64,000 nucleotides of DNA from Archangium sp. (GCA_030695565.1 JAUYRZ010000098.1:1-64000), one strand, 5' to 3'. Shown: positions 37,559-48,017, numbered from the stretch's first letter. The notes: generated by a model from the sequence alone, not told the origin. Program-made: numbers and translations.

Positions 37559-39322
37559 TCAGCTCGGCTCGACCGACAAGGTGTAGGGCTGGTTCCAGTC
37601 TGCTGGCACGACGACCGTGGGGCTGCTGATCAACGACCACTGGCTGACGAACGGCGTGACCCGGACGAACCACGTGCCCGCGCCGAGCGCGACCTGGTCT
37701 GAACGCAGCTCGGTGTTGGGTGCCCCGACGGGGTCGATGGCGGTCTGCACGACCCCCGCAGCGTCGATGAGGTCGACCGACAACGCGACGTCGCCGGGTT
37801 TGCGCGCCATCAGCCGCACCGTCGTCGGCGCGGAGAGGACCACCTTGTAGAAGTCGGCGAGGCTCGGGCCCACGATGCCGCTGTCACCTGCGATGACGCC
37901 AGCGTGGCTGAACGCGGTGATGGGCCGCCCGAGCGGAATGCGACGGGCCTCGGCGAGGGTGTCGTTGCGCTCGTAGCAGTCGACCACCGGCTCGTAGGTC
38001 CAGCTCACCTGGTAGGTGATGACATCGCTGGCCGCGAGCGTGACGAAGGGGTTGAGCACCAGCTCGTAGCGCTCGAAGCCCTGCGCGCGAAAGACGATGG
38101 TGTGAGTCGAGGTGGTGCCGAAGTCGGTGATGAGCTGGCCGCTGCCGTGCTCTTCACCGGCCGGCGCCCCGCGGCGACGCACCACCGAATCGAGGGGCCC
38201 GTTGGCGGTGATGACGAGGCGAAACAAGCCGCCCCCGAGGTCATCGGCGCCGAACGGAACGCGGCGCTCGGTGCGCGTCTGGGTGAAGGTGTCGCTGAGC
38301 TGCCCCTGCACGGCGTCAGGCACATACCTCACGCACTCGTCATCGCGGGTGGCGGGCCCGGGCACCGTCGGCAGGCAGACAGCCTTCCCCCCCGAAGACT
38401 CCGCGCCGGCGGCCACGACCACGCCCACCCGCTCGACGGTGAGGGTGTACGGCCGGGCCCAGTAGGCAGGTGCGGGCACGTCGTCGAAGGCCGTCGAGTG
38501 CTGGTGGACGAAGGGGCTCACGCGCACGTACCAGGTGCCCGCTGCGAGCTCGACCTCGGCTGACTTCGAGACCACGCCGGGCACCGCGAAGAGGTCGGTG
38601 GAGGCCAGCGGCGTCGAGGTGGTGCCGTCCCACAGCTCGAAGACGAGAAACTCGTCGGTGGGCTGGTCGACCGCGAGCCGCACGGTGGTCTGCGCCGTCA
38701 GCTCGAAGCGGTAGAAGTCGAGGAGCCCGCGGCCCACCAGCAGGCCGTCACCCTCGATGATGCCGGGGTGCGCGAAGGCGGTGATGGGCACGTCGAGCGG
38801 AATGCGCCGGGCCTGGGCCTGGGTGTCGTTGGGCTCGTAGCAGTCGGCCAGCGGCGTGTAGCGCCACGACACCGACCACGCACCGCTCTCACCCACGGCA
38901 GGCGTGACGAAGGCGGCGACGTCGAGCTCGTAGGTCTTCTGCCCCTGCGCGCGAAAGGTGAATTGCCGCGTCTTGCGCGGGGGCTGCTGGTCGACGAGCG
39001 CCAGCACGCCGTAGTGCACCTCTTCGATGGGGCGGCCCTGGAGAAAGACGTTCACCTCGCCGGGTACGTCGGTCACCGTCAGCGTCACTTCGACGAGGCC
39101 TCCGCTGGGGTCGCTGATGGCCACCGGCACGCGCGTGCGCAACGCGCCGGGGGCCCACGCGCCGGTCTGTTGGCCGCTGGAGGGCTGCGGTGGGTCGGCG
39201 CTGCACTCGCCCTTGTCCGTCACAGGCGCGGTGGCCGCGGGGCACTGGGGCGGCGCCAGCTGCGAAGGGGAACAAGCGGTGACGGCGACCAGGTGGACGA
39301 GGAGCGACAGCCGGAAGGACAT
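37559..39322 (-). CDS. Lipoprotein with tandem PPC-type repeats
   Basis: 587 residues from ATG 39322 (signal MSFRLSLLVHLVAVTAC); a GTG at 39343 with GAGG upstream is a possible alternative. The mature protein is an internal duplication: each half has a beta domain ending FRAQGxxxYEL and then a bacterial pre-peptidase C-terminal (PPC)-like domain starting CYExNDTxAxARRIPL and ending GTWxVRVxPFV...PYTLxVE. PPC domains are usually tails of secreted proteases; here no protease domain is present, so it may bind carbohydrate or protein at the surface. It lies 33 bases after a LuxR-type regulator on the same strand. Confidence 0.82.
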   Translation of the reverse strand: MSFRLSLLVHLVAVTACSPSQLAPPQCPAATAPVTDKGECSADPPQPSSGQQTGAWAPGALRTRVPVAISDPSGGLVEVTLTVTDVPGEVNVFLQGRPIEEVHYGVLALVDQQPPRKTRQFTFRAQGQKTYELDVAAFVTPAVGESGAWSVSWRYTPLADCYEPNDTQAQARRIPLDVPITAFAHPGIIEGDGLLVGRGLLDFYRFELTAQTTVRLAVDQPTDEFLVFELWDGTTSTPLASTDLFAVPGVVSKSAEVELAAGTWYVRVSPFVHQHSTAFDDVPAPAYWARPYTLTVERVGVVVAAGAESSGGKAVCLPTVPGPATRDDECVRYVPDAVQGQLSDTFTQTRTERRVPFGADDLGGGLFRLVITANGPLDSVVRRRGAPAGEEHGSGQLITDFGTTSTHTIVFRAQGFERYELVLNPFVTLAASDVITYQVSWTYEPVVDCYERNDTLAEARRIPLGRPITAFSHAGVIAGDSGIVGPSLADFYKVVLSAPTTVRLMARKPGDVALSVDLIDAAGVVQTAIDPVGAPNTELRSDQVALGAGTWFVRVTPFVSQWSLISSPTVVVPADWNQPYTLSVEPS

Positions 39323-39355
39323 GGGCGACGAGTAGCGCAGCACCCACGCCTCGAA

Positions 39356-40471
39356 TCACCCCCTCGAGGGGGGGCTGGGGCGGTGTCGCGAGAGGTCGAA
39401 GGAGACGGCGCGGGCCTGGCGATCGAGGAGCGCCTTGAGCTCTTCCACGCTCGTGACGTCGAGCCGCGTGTAGAGCTCCTTGCGGTACGACTTGAAGGTC
39501 TCGACGCTCAGCTCGAGCTCGGTGGCGATCTGCCTGGAATCGCGGCCCTGCCAGAAGCGAAACGCGAGGCGCTTGAGCTGCGGCGCGAGGCGCTGGCCTT
39601 CGAGGGCGTGGAGCACCCGCAGCGCCTGACTGAGCTCGAGCGAAAGATGAATACCGACCTGGCCTCGTTCTCCCGGGGCGCCGATCGCGTAGCCCCGCAG
39701 CCGCAGCCGGCCGCCCGGCACGGGCAGACTCACCGTCGGTACTTCTGCGGCGGCCTTCGAGCCACGCGCCAGCTGCTGACACAGGAAGCGGCACGCCGCG
39801 GGCAGCAGCTCGCCGTCGCGCAGCAGGGCGCGCTCAGGGCCACCGCTCCCGTCTTCGAGCCAGCGCAGGGCGACCTCGGAAGCCCAGAGAATGCGACCCT
39901 CGAGGGAGGCCGTCAGCATGCCACTCTGGGTCTCTTCGAACGGGCTCTCGGCCGCGGGGTGGGCCAGCGCGTGCACCAGCCACGGGTACAGGGTGCGGGC
40001 GAGGGCCACGTCTTTCGCCGAGAAGGGGCGTGCGTCCTTCTCGCGAAAGATCCCCAGAATGCCCAGCGGGCAATCACCGTCGCGCAGCGCGAGATCGAGG
40101 CAGTGGTGAATGCCATTGCGCTTGAAGAGGTGCTGGTAGGTGTCGCCGGCCAGGTACGCGGGGCGGCCGTCGACGAGCGTGCCCACGGGGTCGGCGTTGC
40201 GCAACAACGAGCCGAACGAAGCGGGGTCTCCCGGGTTCCCCGCCAGGAGATGACCGCTGGTCGAGAAGAGGTGATGACTGAAGTCGTCGAAGTGCTCGCT
40301 GTAGTGGTGCTGCGGCGCACACCGCTCGTCGACGCGAATCATCGAGAGGCTGAACGCGGGGATGACGCGGCGAAGGTGCTCCGCGGTCACCGGCATCTGG
40401 GTCATCACGTCGACCCCCGACGTCAGCAGGGCACGCAGCGACGACAACGACTGAGAATTCCGCTTCGACAC
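39356..40471 (-). CDS. LuxR-type transcriptional regulator
   Basis: 371 residues from GTG. The C-terminal region 295-350 is a helix-turn-helix of the LuxR/GerE type (LAFRFWQGRDSRQIATELEL, then SVETFKSYRKELYTRLDV and SVEELKALL). The N-terminal ~280 residues look like a GAF-like sensing domain (LGILGIFREKDARPFSAKD, LYPWLVHALA) followed by a PAS-like segment (LEGRILWASEVALRWLED). There is no receiver domain, so it probably responds to a small molecule. It is immediately upstream of the PPC lipoprotein and may control it. Confidence 0.85.
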   Translation of the reverse strand: MSKRNSQSLSSLRALLTSGVDVMTQMPVTAEHLRRVIPAFSLSMIRVDERCAPQHHYSEHFDDFSHHLFSTSGHLLAGNPGDPASFGSLLRNADPVGTLVDGRPAYLAGDTYQHLFKRNGIHHCLDLALRDGDCPLGILGIFREKDARPFSAKDVALARTLYPWLVHALAHPAAESPFEETQSGMLTASLEGRILWASEVALRWLEDGSGGPERALLRDGELLPAACRFLCQQLARGSKAAAEVPTVSLPVPGGRLRLRGYAIGAPGERGQVGIHLSLELSQALRVLHALEGQRLAPQLKRLAFRFWQGRDSRQIATELELSVETFKSYRKELYTRLDVTSVEELKALLDRQARAVSFDLSRHRPSPPSRG

Positions 40472-40606
40472 GGGTGACGCTTTTCCCTCACCTCGACTTC
40501 CGCTGGCAGAGAATTCAGCGCTGGTCTGTCAGGTCGACGCTCCGCAGCGCAAGACTCGAGGTCTGCGGGCTGCCGGGTCGACAGAGACGGCGCTAAGAAG
40601 GCGCTC

Positions 40607-41200
40607 ATGCGAATCCTCCCTCTGCTCACGCTCCTCGCCGTGCCCGCCTTCGCGGGTGCGGAGCTCGGCAAGCCCGCGCCTGACTTCACCCTCAAGGACG
40701 TCGACGGCAAAGACGTCTCGCTCGCCTCGTTCAAGGGCAAGACCGTGGTGCTCGAGTGGTTCAACCCCGAGTGCCCCTACGTGAAGGCCGCGCACACCAA
40801 AGGCTCGCTGACCGACTCGGCGAAGCGTCAGCAAAAGAAGGGCATCGTGTGGCTGTCGATCAACTCGGGCGCTGCGGGCAAGCAGGGCGCAGGCGTGGAG
40901 AAGAGCAAGGCCGGCGCGAAGGGCTTCAACATGGAGAACCCCGTGCTCGTCGATGAAGCCGGCACGGTGGGCAAGGCCTACGGCGCCACCAACACGCCGC
41001 ACCTCTTCGTGATCGACCCGAAGGGCAACGTCGCCTACCGCGGCGCGATCGACAACTCGCCTGACGGTGAAGGCCTCTCGCCTCAGGGCGGCAAGCTCAT
41101 CAACTACGTCGACGCCGCGCTCGATGACGTCGCGGCCAACCGCGCTGTGAAAACCCCTGACACCAAGGCCTACGGATGCTCCGTCAAATACGCCAACTGA
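40607..41200 (+). CDS. Exported redoxin, peroxiredoxin-like 1 type
   Basis: 197 residues with a Sec signal (MRILPLLTLLAVPAFAG). The fold begins GKPAPDFTLKDVDGKDVSLA, and the active-site loop is EWFNPECPYVKAAH, matching the NHCPYVK pattern of the PRX_like1 group of AhpC/TSA proteins with one Cys and no CxxC. A late Cys sits near the C-terminus (YGCSVKYAN) and could be a resolving residue. It acts in the periplasm. Its end overlaps the start of a lipoprotein with two CxxxxC-like Cys pairs by 25 bases, suggesting a redox pair. Confidence 0.85.
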   Translation: MRILPLLTLLAVPAFAGAELGKPAPDFTLKDVDGKDVSLASFKGKTVVLEWFNPECPYVKAAHTKGSLTDSAKRQQKKGIVWLSINSGAAGKQGAGVEKSKAGAKGFNMENPVLVDEAGTVGKAYGATNTPHLFVIDPKGNVAYRGAIDNSPDGEGLSPQGGKLINYVDAALDDVAANRAVKTPDTKAYGCSVKYAN

Positions 41201-41643
41201 GTCTGGTCGCGCTGGCGCTGGCCGCGTGCACGAAGGATCCCGCACCGGCGCCGAAGGCCGAGAAGAAGGCCGACGACGCTCCCGCGTACGAGCTGAACCT
41301 CGCGGCGAGTGGACCGTGGGCCGCGGGCCAGGCGTCGAACGCGGCGGTCACCGTCACCGCCAAACCCGGCTTCCACGTGAACCCCGAGTACCCCGTCACC
41401 TTCAAGCCCGAAGGCTCCGAGGCGGTGAAGTTCGAAGGTGAACGCGTGGCGCTCACCCCGGGCACCAGAACGCCCTGCGCCGACAAAGCCGAAGACGCCT
41501 GCAAGGTGGAGTTCCCGCTCCCCGTGACGCCCGAGAAGCCAGGCCCCGCGAAGGTCGCCGGCATCGTCGCCTTCAGCGTGTGCAGCGCCGACAAGTGCCT
41601 CATCGAGAAGGTGCCGGTCACCCTGGCCATCTCGGTGCAGTGA
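41176..41643 (+). CDS. Lipoprotein resembling the DsbD N-terminal (alpha) domain
   Basis: 155 residues with a lipobox (LALAAC, Cys18). The mature part is Ig-like with two Cys pairs (TPCADKAEDACKVEF and FSVCSADKCLIEKVPV). The second pair sits where DsbD-alpha-like domains keep their thiol pair, followed by a typical final strand VTLAIS. DsbD-alpha passes electrons to periplasmic acceptors. Coupled to the redoxin upstream, it may recycle that protein or share its substrates. The DsbD link is a structural guess from motif layout, not a firm family call. Confidence 0.68.
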   Translation: MLRQIRQLSLVALALAACTKDPAPAPKAEKKADDAPAYELNLAASGPWAAGQASNAAVTVTAKPGFHVNPEYPVTFKPEGSEAVKFEGERVALTPGTRTPCADKAEDACKVEFPLPVTPEKPGPAKVAGIVAFSVCSADKCLIEKVPVTLAISVQ

Positions 41644-41801
41644 GCGCAGGAACCTGGCGGCAGGCCACGCGGAATGTGCGCGAAGACGTGCTCCCGATGG
41701 GGGCCCGGACTCTGGTGACGCCCCGCCCGTGAAGCCAGTGCGGCCACTTGTGGGTTGCGCGCGAACGGGAGCAGCGTGAAGCCAACACCCAGGGGGTTTG
41801 C

Positions 41802-42242
41802 ATGAAGCTCATTCGAGAAGTGTTCGAGGCGAAGTCTCTCAAGGAGTTGATCACCGTCAGCCCAGACGCACCCGTGGTGGAAGCGGCGCGGTTGATGGCG
41901 TTGTGGAGCGTCGGTGCGCTGCTGGTGCTCCAGAATGATCAGCTCGTCGGGCTGGTCTCTGAACGCGACTACGTGCGCGCGGTCGCCGTGGGCGAGCCGA
42001 TGGAGGGGCGCCGCGTGGAAGACATCATGGTGCGCGAGGTGCGCCTGGTGCCCGCCGACCTCACCACCGACGAGTGCATGATGTTGATGACGCACCTGCG
42101 GCTGCGCCACGTACCGGTCACCGATGGCCGCGACGTGCTCGGCATCATCTCGCTGGGCGACCTGGTGAAGGACGTGGTGAGCGAGCAGGCGTTCGTGATC
42201 GAACAGCTCGAGCTCTACATCCGGCGCGCCGCCAACGCCTGA
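41802..42242 (+). CDS. Tandem CBS-domain protein
   Basis: 146 residues from ATG 41802, set by an AGGGGG site six bases before. Two CBS motifs fill the protein: ITVSPDAPVVEAARLMALWS...LVGLVSERDYVRAV and VEDIMVREVRLVPADLTTDE...VTDGRDVLGIISLGDLV. Such stand-alone CBS pairs bind adenosyl nucleotides or NAD and act as energy sensors by contacting partner proteins. The C-terminal helix (FVIEQLELYIRR) matches this subfamily. No partner is evident in the neighbourhood. Confidence 0.92.
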   Translation: MKLIREVFEAKSLKELITVSPDAPVVEAARLMALWSVGALLVLQNDQLVGLVSERDYVRAVAVGEPMEGRRVEDIMVREVRLVPADLTTDECMMLMTHLRLRHVPVTDGRDVLGIISLGDLVKDVVSEQAFVIEQLELYIRRAANA

Positions 42243-42249
42243 CAGGAGT

Positions 42250-42285
42250 TCCCTCTCCCTCTGGGAAAGGGTTCAGGGTGAGGGC
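42250..42285. repeat. Palindromic element copy 4
   Basis: CCCTCTCCCTCTGGGAAAGGG followed by TTCAGGGTGAGGGC, lying in the 80-base gap between the CBS gene and the next gene. Confidence 0.8.
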
Positions 42286-42322
42286 GGTTGCACATCGCCG
42301 AAAACTCGACTCGTCTCGGCAC

Positions 42323-43126
42323 ATGCCGAAGCGAGAACCGCCGCTCAGCCCCGCGAAGCGCCTGGCCAAACACCTCCCAAAACTCTCGCCACTTCTCCGC
42401 GAGGGTTTCCGCTCGATGTGGTCGGACAAACAATGCGACGCCTGGGCCCGCCGCACCAAAGCGATCGACGTGCTGCACCAGGCGCACCAGTGGCTCCTCG
42501 TGGCCAACGGCGCGCTCGCGCGCGAGCAGAACGAAGACGTGCCGTACTCGAAGCAACGCCTCGCCTGGCTGGCGGAGCTGACGGTGAACCTGGAAGACGA
42601 GCTCGCCGGCAGCCCGAAGGCCGCCCTCGTCGCCGCGCGGCAGAAGCGAGACGAAGCGCTCGGAGAATCGAACCAGCTCCGGGCGCGCCTGCGCAGCCGG
42701 ATGGTGTTGCTCGTCGGTGGTGATGAAGAGCGCGGCGCGGCGCTGGCCATCGCGAACAAGGGCAGCCGCACGCCCGCTGAAGTGACGGGCGCGTTGACTC
42801 ATCTGGCCGAGCTGCTCACCCGCTGGAGGCGGGATGCACGGCTGCGCGTGCTGGCAGACGAGCTCGGACTCGACGAAGCCTTCCTGGGGCGGGTGGAAGC
42901 CTCGGCGAGGTTGCTGCGTGAGGCAGAGATGCAGGCGCTGAGCATGCCTTCGGAGCGCGGCGATGCGCCCGGGGTGAACCGGGTGGAGGGCCGGGTGCTG
43001 CGCGAGTTGCGTGCACTGCAACTGGCGTTCAGCGCGGCGAAAGAAGAGGGCCTGAATGTGCCGTCACTCAAGGTGCGGCCGGCCATGAAGTCGATGTTGT
43101 CCTCGAGAAACGAATCAAGAGACTGA
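42323..43126 (+). CDS. Conserved-looking helical protein, unknown function
   Basis: 267 residues from ATG 42323; the open frame runs further upstream but through the CBS gene in another phase. The sequence is almost wholly helical and charged: KRLAKHLPKLSPLLREGFRS, a Trp/Gln-rich segment (LHQAHQWLLVANG), and long amphipathic helices with Leu/Arg/Glu heptads (ALTHLAELLTRWRRDARLRV). No membrane segment or signal is seen. No family is recognised. It sits between two palindromic repeat copies. Confidence 0.65.
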   Translation: MPKREPPLSPAKRLAKHLPKLSPLLREGFRSMWSDKQCDAWARRTKAIDVLHQAHQWLLVANGALAREQNEDVPYSKQRLAWLAELTVNLEDELAGSPKAALVAARQKRDEALGESNQLRARLRSRMVLLVGGDEERGAALAIANKGSRTPAEVTGALTHLAELLTRWRRDARLRVLADELGLDEAFLGRVEASARLLREAEMQALSMPSERGDAPGVNRVEGRVLRELRALQLAFSAAKEEGLNVPSLKVRPAMKSMLSSRNESRD

Positions 43127-43162
43127 GCCCCCTCGCCCCATCGGGGAGCGGGTTGGGGCTGG
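43127..43162. repeat. Palindromic element copy 5 (diverged)
   Basis: CCCCCTCGCCCCATCGGGGAGCGGGTTGGGG, a shorter and less regular version of the element, immediately after the stop codon of the helical-protein gene. Confidence 0.65.
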
Positions 43163-43165
43163 CCA

Positions 43166-43334
43166 ACGCGCAGCCACCGCGCCTGCGACGCGCATCACGC
43201 CGGGGGCAACGAGCACCAGGTGCGGCGCAACGCGCAACTCCTCCGGAACGACGCGCACACTCGCCGGCCCGACGCGCAGCCTCCTCGCCACGACGCGCAC
43301 CCAGCTCGGCACGACGCGCAGTGGCCAAGGAGCG
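43166..43334. repeat. 21-bp phased repeat array (eight units)
   Basis: The heptamer ACGCGCA recurs at 43166, 43188, 43230, 43251, 43272, 43293 and 43314, with a one-base variant (ACGAGCA) at 43209. The spacing is 22 bases once and then exactly 21 bases six times. Bases between heptamers are looser, with a shared Cys-rich-codon bias and CG at the unit end. The array ends 22 bases before the ATG of the zinc-ribbon membrane protein. In either strand it also reads as heptapeptide repeats (RVVPSWV-like on minus), but no gene with signals contains it. Confidence 0.85.
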
Positions 43335-43355
43335 CCGGCAAGATACTCTCGGCGC

Positions 43356-44003
43356 ATGGCGACGGAGGCGTGGGCCATCAACGGGCATCGCATCGAGCGG
43401 CACACCGAGTTCCTCGGGCCAGGCCGACTGGTCGTCCTCGACGCGGCAGGAGTGCAGCAGACCACCCTGCCCCTCACCCGCGGCAACGAGTGGGAGCTGC
43501 CCATCGGCGCCCGCACCTGGCAGGTCTTTCGGCTTCGCCTGAAAGACGCCCTCGGTCGCTCGGTCGAGCGGTTCAACATCCTCTCCGAGAGGGGCGCGCT
43601 GGTGCCCCCGGGCGCGGCCACGCTTGCGCAGCCCATCGACGCCGCCCCAGACAGTCGCTGTGCGACTCACGCCGAGGTGGCCGCGGTGCGAGTGTGCGTA
43701 CGCTGCGGCAGCTTCATGTGTGAGCCGTGCCTCGCGGCGGATGCGGTTCATTGCGCCCCGTGCTTCGCGCCGGTCGTCGAGAGGCACGGCCGGGAACAGT
43801 CAGCGGCGTTCTGGGCGGCTCCCGCATTGGTCTTCGTGTATTTCGGATTGATCGGAGTGGTTTTCGGCTCGCTCGCGGCAGGCGCGTCGATGGCCTACGC
43901 GCGGCGGGTTCCGAAAGAGAAATTCTCCGCGTGGGTTCCTGCCGGCTTCTACGGGGCGGCGATCCTGGCGGGGCTCGGCACGCTCCACCTCCTGCGCAGG
44001 TGA
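43356..44003 (+). CDS. Zinc-ribbon/B-box-like membrane protein
   Basis: 215 residues. The N-terminal ~95 residues are a beta-rich domain (NGHRIERHTEFLGPGRLVVL, WQVFRLRLKDALG). A Cys/His cluster at about 100-130 (CATHAEVAAVRVCVRCGSFM then CEPC and CAPC) matches B-box-like zinc-binding segments found N-terminal to membrane domains in myxobacteria. The C-terminus has two membrane helices (ALVFVYFGLIGVVFGSLAAG and WVPAGFYGAAILAGLGTLHL). Function is unknown; it may be a membrane regulator. A phased 21-bp array lies just upstream. Confidence 0.78.
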   Translation: MATEAWAINGHRIERHTEFLGPGRLVVLDAAGVQQTTLPLTRGNEWELPIGARTWQVFRLRLKDALGRSVERFNILSERGALVPPGAATLAQPIDAAPDSRCATHAEVAAVRVCVRCGSFMCEPCLAADAVHCAPCFAPVVERHGREQSAAFWAAPALVFVYFGLIGVVFGSLAAGASMAYARRVPKEKFSAWVPAGFYGAAILAGLGTLHLLRR

Positions 44004-44050
44004 CTGCCGACCCTCTCGCGCGGGCAGGGGGACGGAGTACCCTCCGCACG

Positions 44051-45745
44051 ATGTCGTGGTTGTTGCCAGCTGACGCTCGCGCCGGACTCGGCTGCATGCG
44101 GCTGTCCACCAGCCCGGATCGTGACGAAGCCCGCGCGCGCGCCACCGTGCACGCTGCGCTCGACGCGGGCTTCACGCTCTTCGACACCGCACACGCCTAC
44201 GGCCGCGACGAGACCGAGTACGGCCACAACGAGAAGTGGATGGCCAGGTTCCTCGCTGAACACGCGAAGGGTGCGGGCGCGCGCGTCATCACCAAGGGCG
44301 GCATGCGGCGCGCGGGGCCGAAGTGGATCCCCGACGGCAAGGCCACCACCCTCCGCGCGCAGTGTGAGGCGAGCCTGGTCGCGCTCGGTGGGAGAGCGAT
44401 CGACCTGTACCTGCTCCATGCGCCGGATCCGCGCGTGCCGCTGGCGACTTCGGTGCGTGCTTTGGAGGCGCTTCGCGCTGAAGGACTGGTGAAGGCCGTC
44501 GGCATCTGCAACGTCAACCGCGCGCAGCTCGAGGAAGCGATGGAGCACGCTGAGATCTCCGCGGTGCAGCTGGGCGTCAGCCTGGTGGATGACTCGGCGT
44601 TGGCGGGCGGCGTGGTGGCGCGCGCGGTCGAACGCGGCGTGACGGTGATCTGCCACTCGCCGCTGGGTGGGCCTCGCAAGTTCGCTGAGCTCAGCCGGCA
44701 ACGCTGGCTCGCGGAGCGCGCCCAGGTCGATGGGTGCACGCTGCATGAGTGGGCGCTCGCGGCGCTGATGGCGATCGATCCCAACGTCGTGGTGATTCCC
44801 GGCGCGCGCCGGCCTGAGACGGTGGCGTCGTGCCGGCGTGCCGTCGATGTGAAGCTGCCAGATGAAGCGGCGATGGTGCTGCGCCGCTTCGTGCGGCCCC
44901 TCACCCCACCCCCCCAGACCCCGCTTCCGCAGGGAGAGGGAGCTCCAGAGATCGTGCTGCTGATGGGGCTCCAGGGTTCGGGAAAGACCTCTCGCGTCAG
45001 TGAGTCAGTGGCTCGTGGGTACTCGCGCCTCAATCGCGATGAAGCCGGCGGCACCCTCGCCCAGCTGCACGACAAGCTGGGGCTGCTGCTCCGCTCGGGC
45101 GTGCAGCGCGCCGTGCTCGACAACACCTACGTCACCCGTCAACAACGCCGCGGTGCGATCGAGGTGGCGACTCGCTCAGGCATTCCGGTGCGCGGCGTGT
45201 GGCACGAGATCGACGTTGCCCAGGCGCAGATCAACGTGGTGCTGCGCATGCTCGAGGTGCATGGCCGCCTGCTCGGCCCCGCGGAGTTGAAGGGCCGCAC
45301 GCCTGACACGATTGGTCCGATGGTGATTCCTCGCACCGTGAAGACGCTCGAGGTCCCGGCGGATGACGAGGGGTTCAGCTCGTTGACCCGCGTGCCCTTC
45401 GTTCGCCGGCCCTGGCCTGATGGGGTGCCGGCGCTGTTTCTGGGCCTCGATCAGCTGAAGAACGGAGCGTGGCTCCCTGAAGCAGCCGCGGCGATGGCGC
45501 AGCGTCCTGCGGCGGTTCGAGTGTTGCTCGGGTGGAGCGAAGGGGGCGTGAGCGCACCTGATGGCTTCGTGAATGCTGTCTGCCCTCATGGCGGCGGACC
45601 TCCCAGTTGTTGGTGCCGGCCTCCCCTGCCGGGGCTCGTGCTGGCTCACGCTCGTTCGTTCGGGATTTGTCTCTCGAAGAGCCGGGTGGTGAGCGGTTCT
45701 CCTTCTTTGTTGAGCCTGTCTGCCTCTCTCGGAATGCAGGGGTAG
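44051..45745 (+). CDS. Aldo/keto reductase fused to P-loop kinase and HAD-like tail
   Basis: 564 residues from ATG 44051. Domain 1 (1-290) is an aldo/keto reductase with the full tetrad Asp45, Tyr50 (FDTAHAYG), Lys82 (ITKGG) and His123 (LLHAPDP), an NADPH-dependent reductase. A Pro-rich linker encoded by a palindromic element copy follows. Domain 2 starts EIVLLMGLQGSGKTSR (Walker A 306-313) and resembles polynucleotide-kinase-type P-loop proteins (LNRDEAGGTL, VLDNTYVTRQQRR). Domain 3 carries CPHGGGPPSCWCRPPLPGL (Cys511, His513, Cys520, Cys522), the Zn-binding layout of HisB/GmhB-type HAD phosphatases, but the DxD nucleophile appears as GLD. The product may link a metabolite reductase with nucleic-acid end processing; that is speculative. 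Confidence 0.82.
   Translation: MSWLLPADARAGLGCMRLSTSPDRDEARARATVHAALDAGFTLFDTAHAYGRDETEYGHNEKWMARFLAEHAKGAGARVITKGGMRRAGPKWIPDGKATTLRAQCEASLVALGGRAIDLYLLHAPDPRVPLATSVRALEALRAEGLVKAVGICNVNRAQLEEAMEHAEISAVQLGVSLVDDSALAGGVVARAVERGVTVICHSPLGGPRKFAELSRQRWLAERAQVDGCTLHEWALAALMAIDPNVVVIPGARRPETVASCRRAVDVKLPDEAAMVLRRFVRPLTPPPQTPLPQGEGAPEIVLLMGLQGSGKTSRVSESVARGYSRLNRDEAGGTLAQLHDKLGLLLRSGVQRAVLDNTYVTRQQRRGAIEVATRSGIPVRGVWHEIDVAQAQINVVLRMLEVHGRLLGPAELKGRTPDTIGPMVIPRTVKTLEVPADDEGFSSLTRVPFVRRPWPDGVPALFLGLDQLKNGAWLPEAAAAMAQRPAAVRVLLGWSEGGVSAPDGFVNAVCPHGGGPPSCWCRPPLPGLVLAHARSFGICLSKSRVVSGSPSLLSLSASLGMQG
44895..44943. repeat. Palindromic element copy 6 (in frame, inter-domain linker)
   Basis: GGCCCCTCACCCCACC...CGCAGGGAGAGGGAG, in inverted orientation relative to copy 1. 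It encodes the linker PLTPPPQTPLPQGEGAPE between the aldo/keto reductase and kinase domains. Confidence 0.8.
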
Positions 45746-45747
45746 CG

Positions 45748-45793
45748 CGGCCCCTCACCCCGGCCCTCTCCCCGCCCCTGGCAGGGAGAGGGA
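45748..45793. repeat. Palindromic element copy 7
   Basis: CGGCCCCTCACCCCGGCCCT...GGCAGGGAGAGGGAGATC, lying right after the fusion gene and upstream of the FeS oxidoreductase, whose ribosome binding site follows. Confidence 0.85.
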
Positions 45794-45833
45794 GATCTCG
45801 ATTCGAGCGCGTTTCCTGCTAGTTGAGGAGGGG

Positions 45834-48016
<2,183 letters not shown>

Positions 48017-48017
<1 letters not shown>

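Noticed and set aside
38768-40477. Plus-strand open frame opposite the PPC and LuxR-type genes
   Set aside because: Shadow reading; low-complexity Arg/Gly/Leu composition, and both minus-strand genes have domain signatures.
43166-43334. CRISPR-like array
   Set aside because: Units are 21 bp with no spacer of usual length (repeat 7 bp conserved, spacer 14 bp), and there are no cas genes; it is a tandem phased array.
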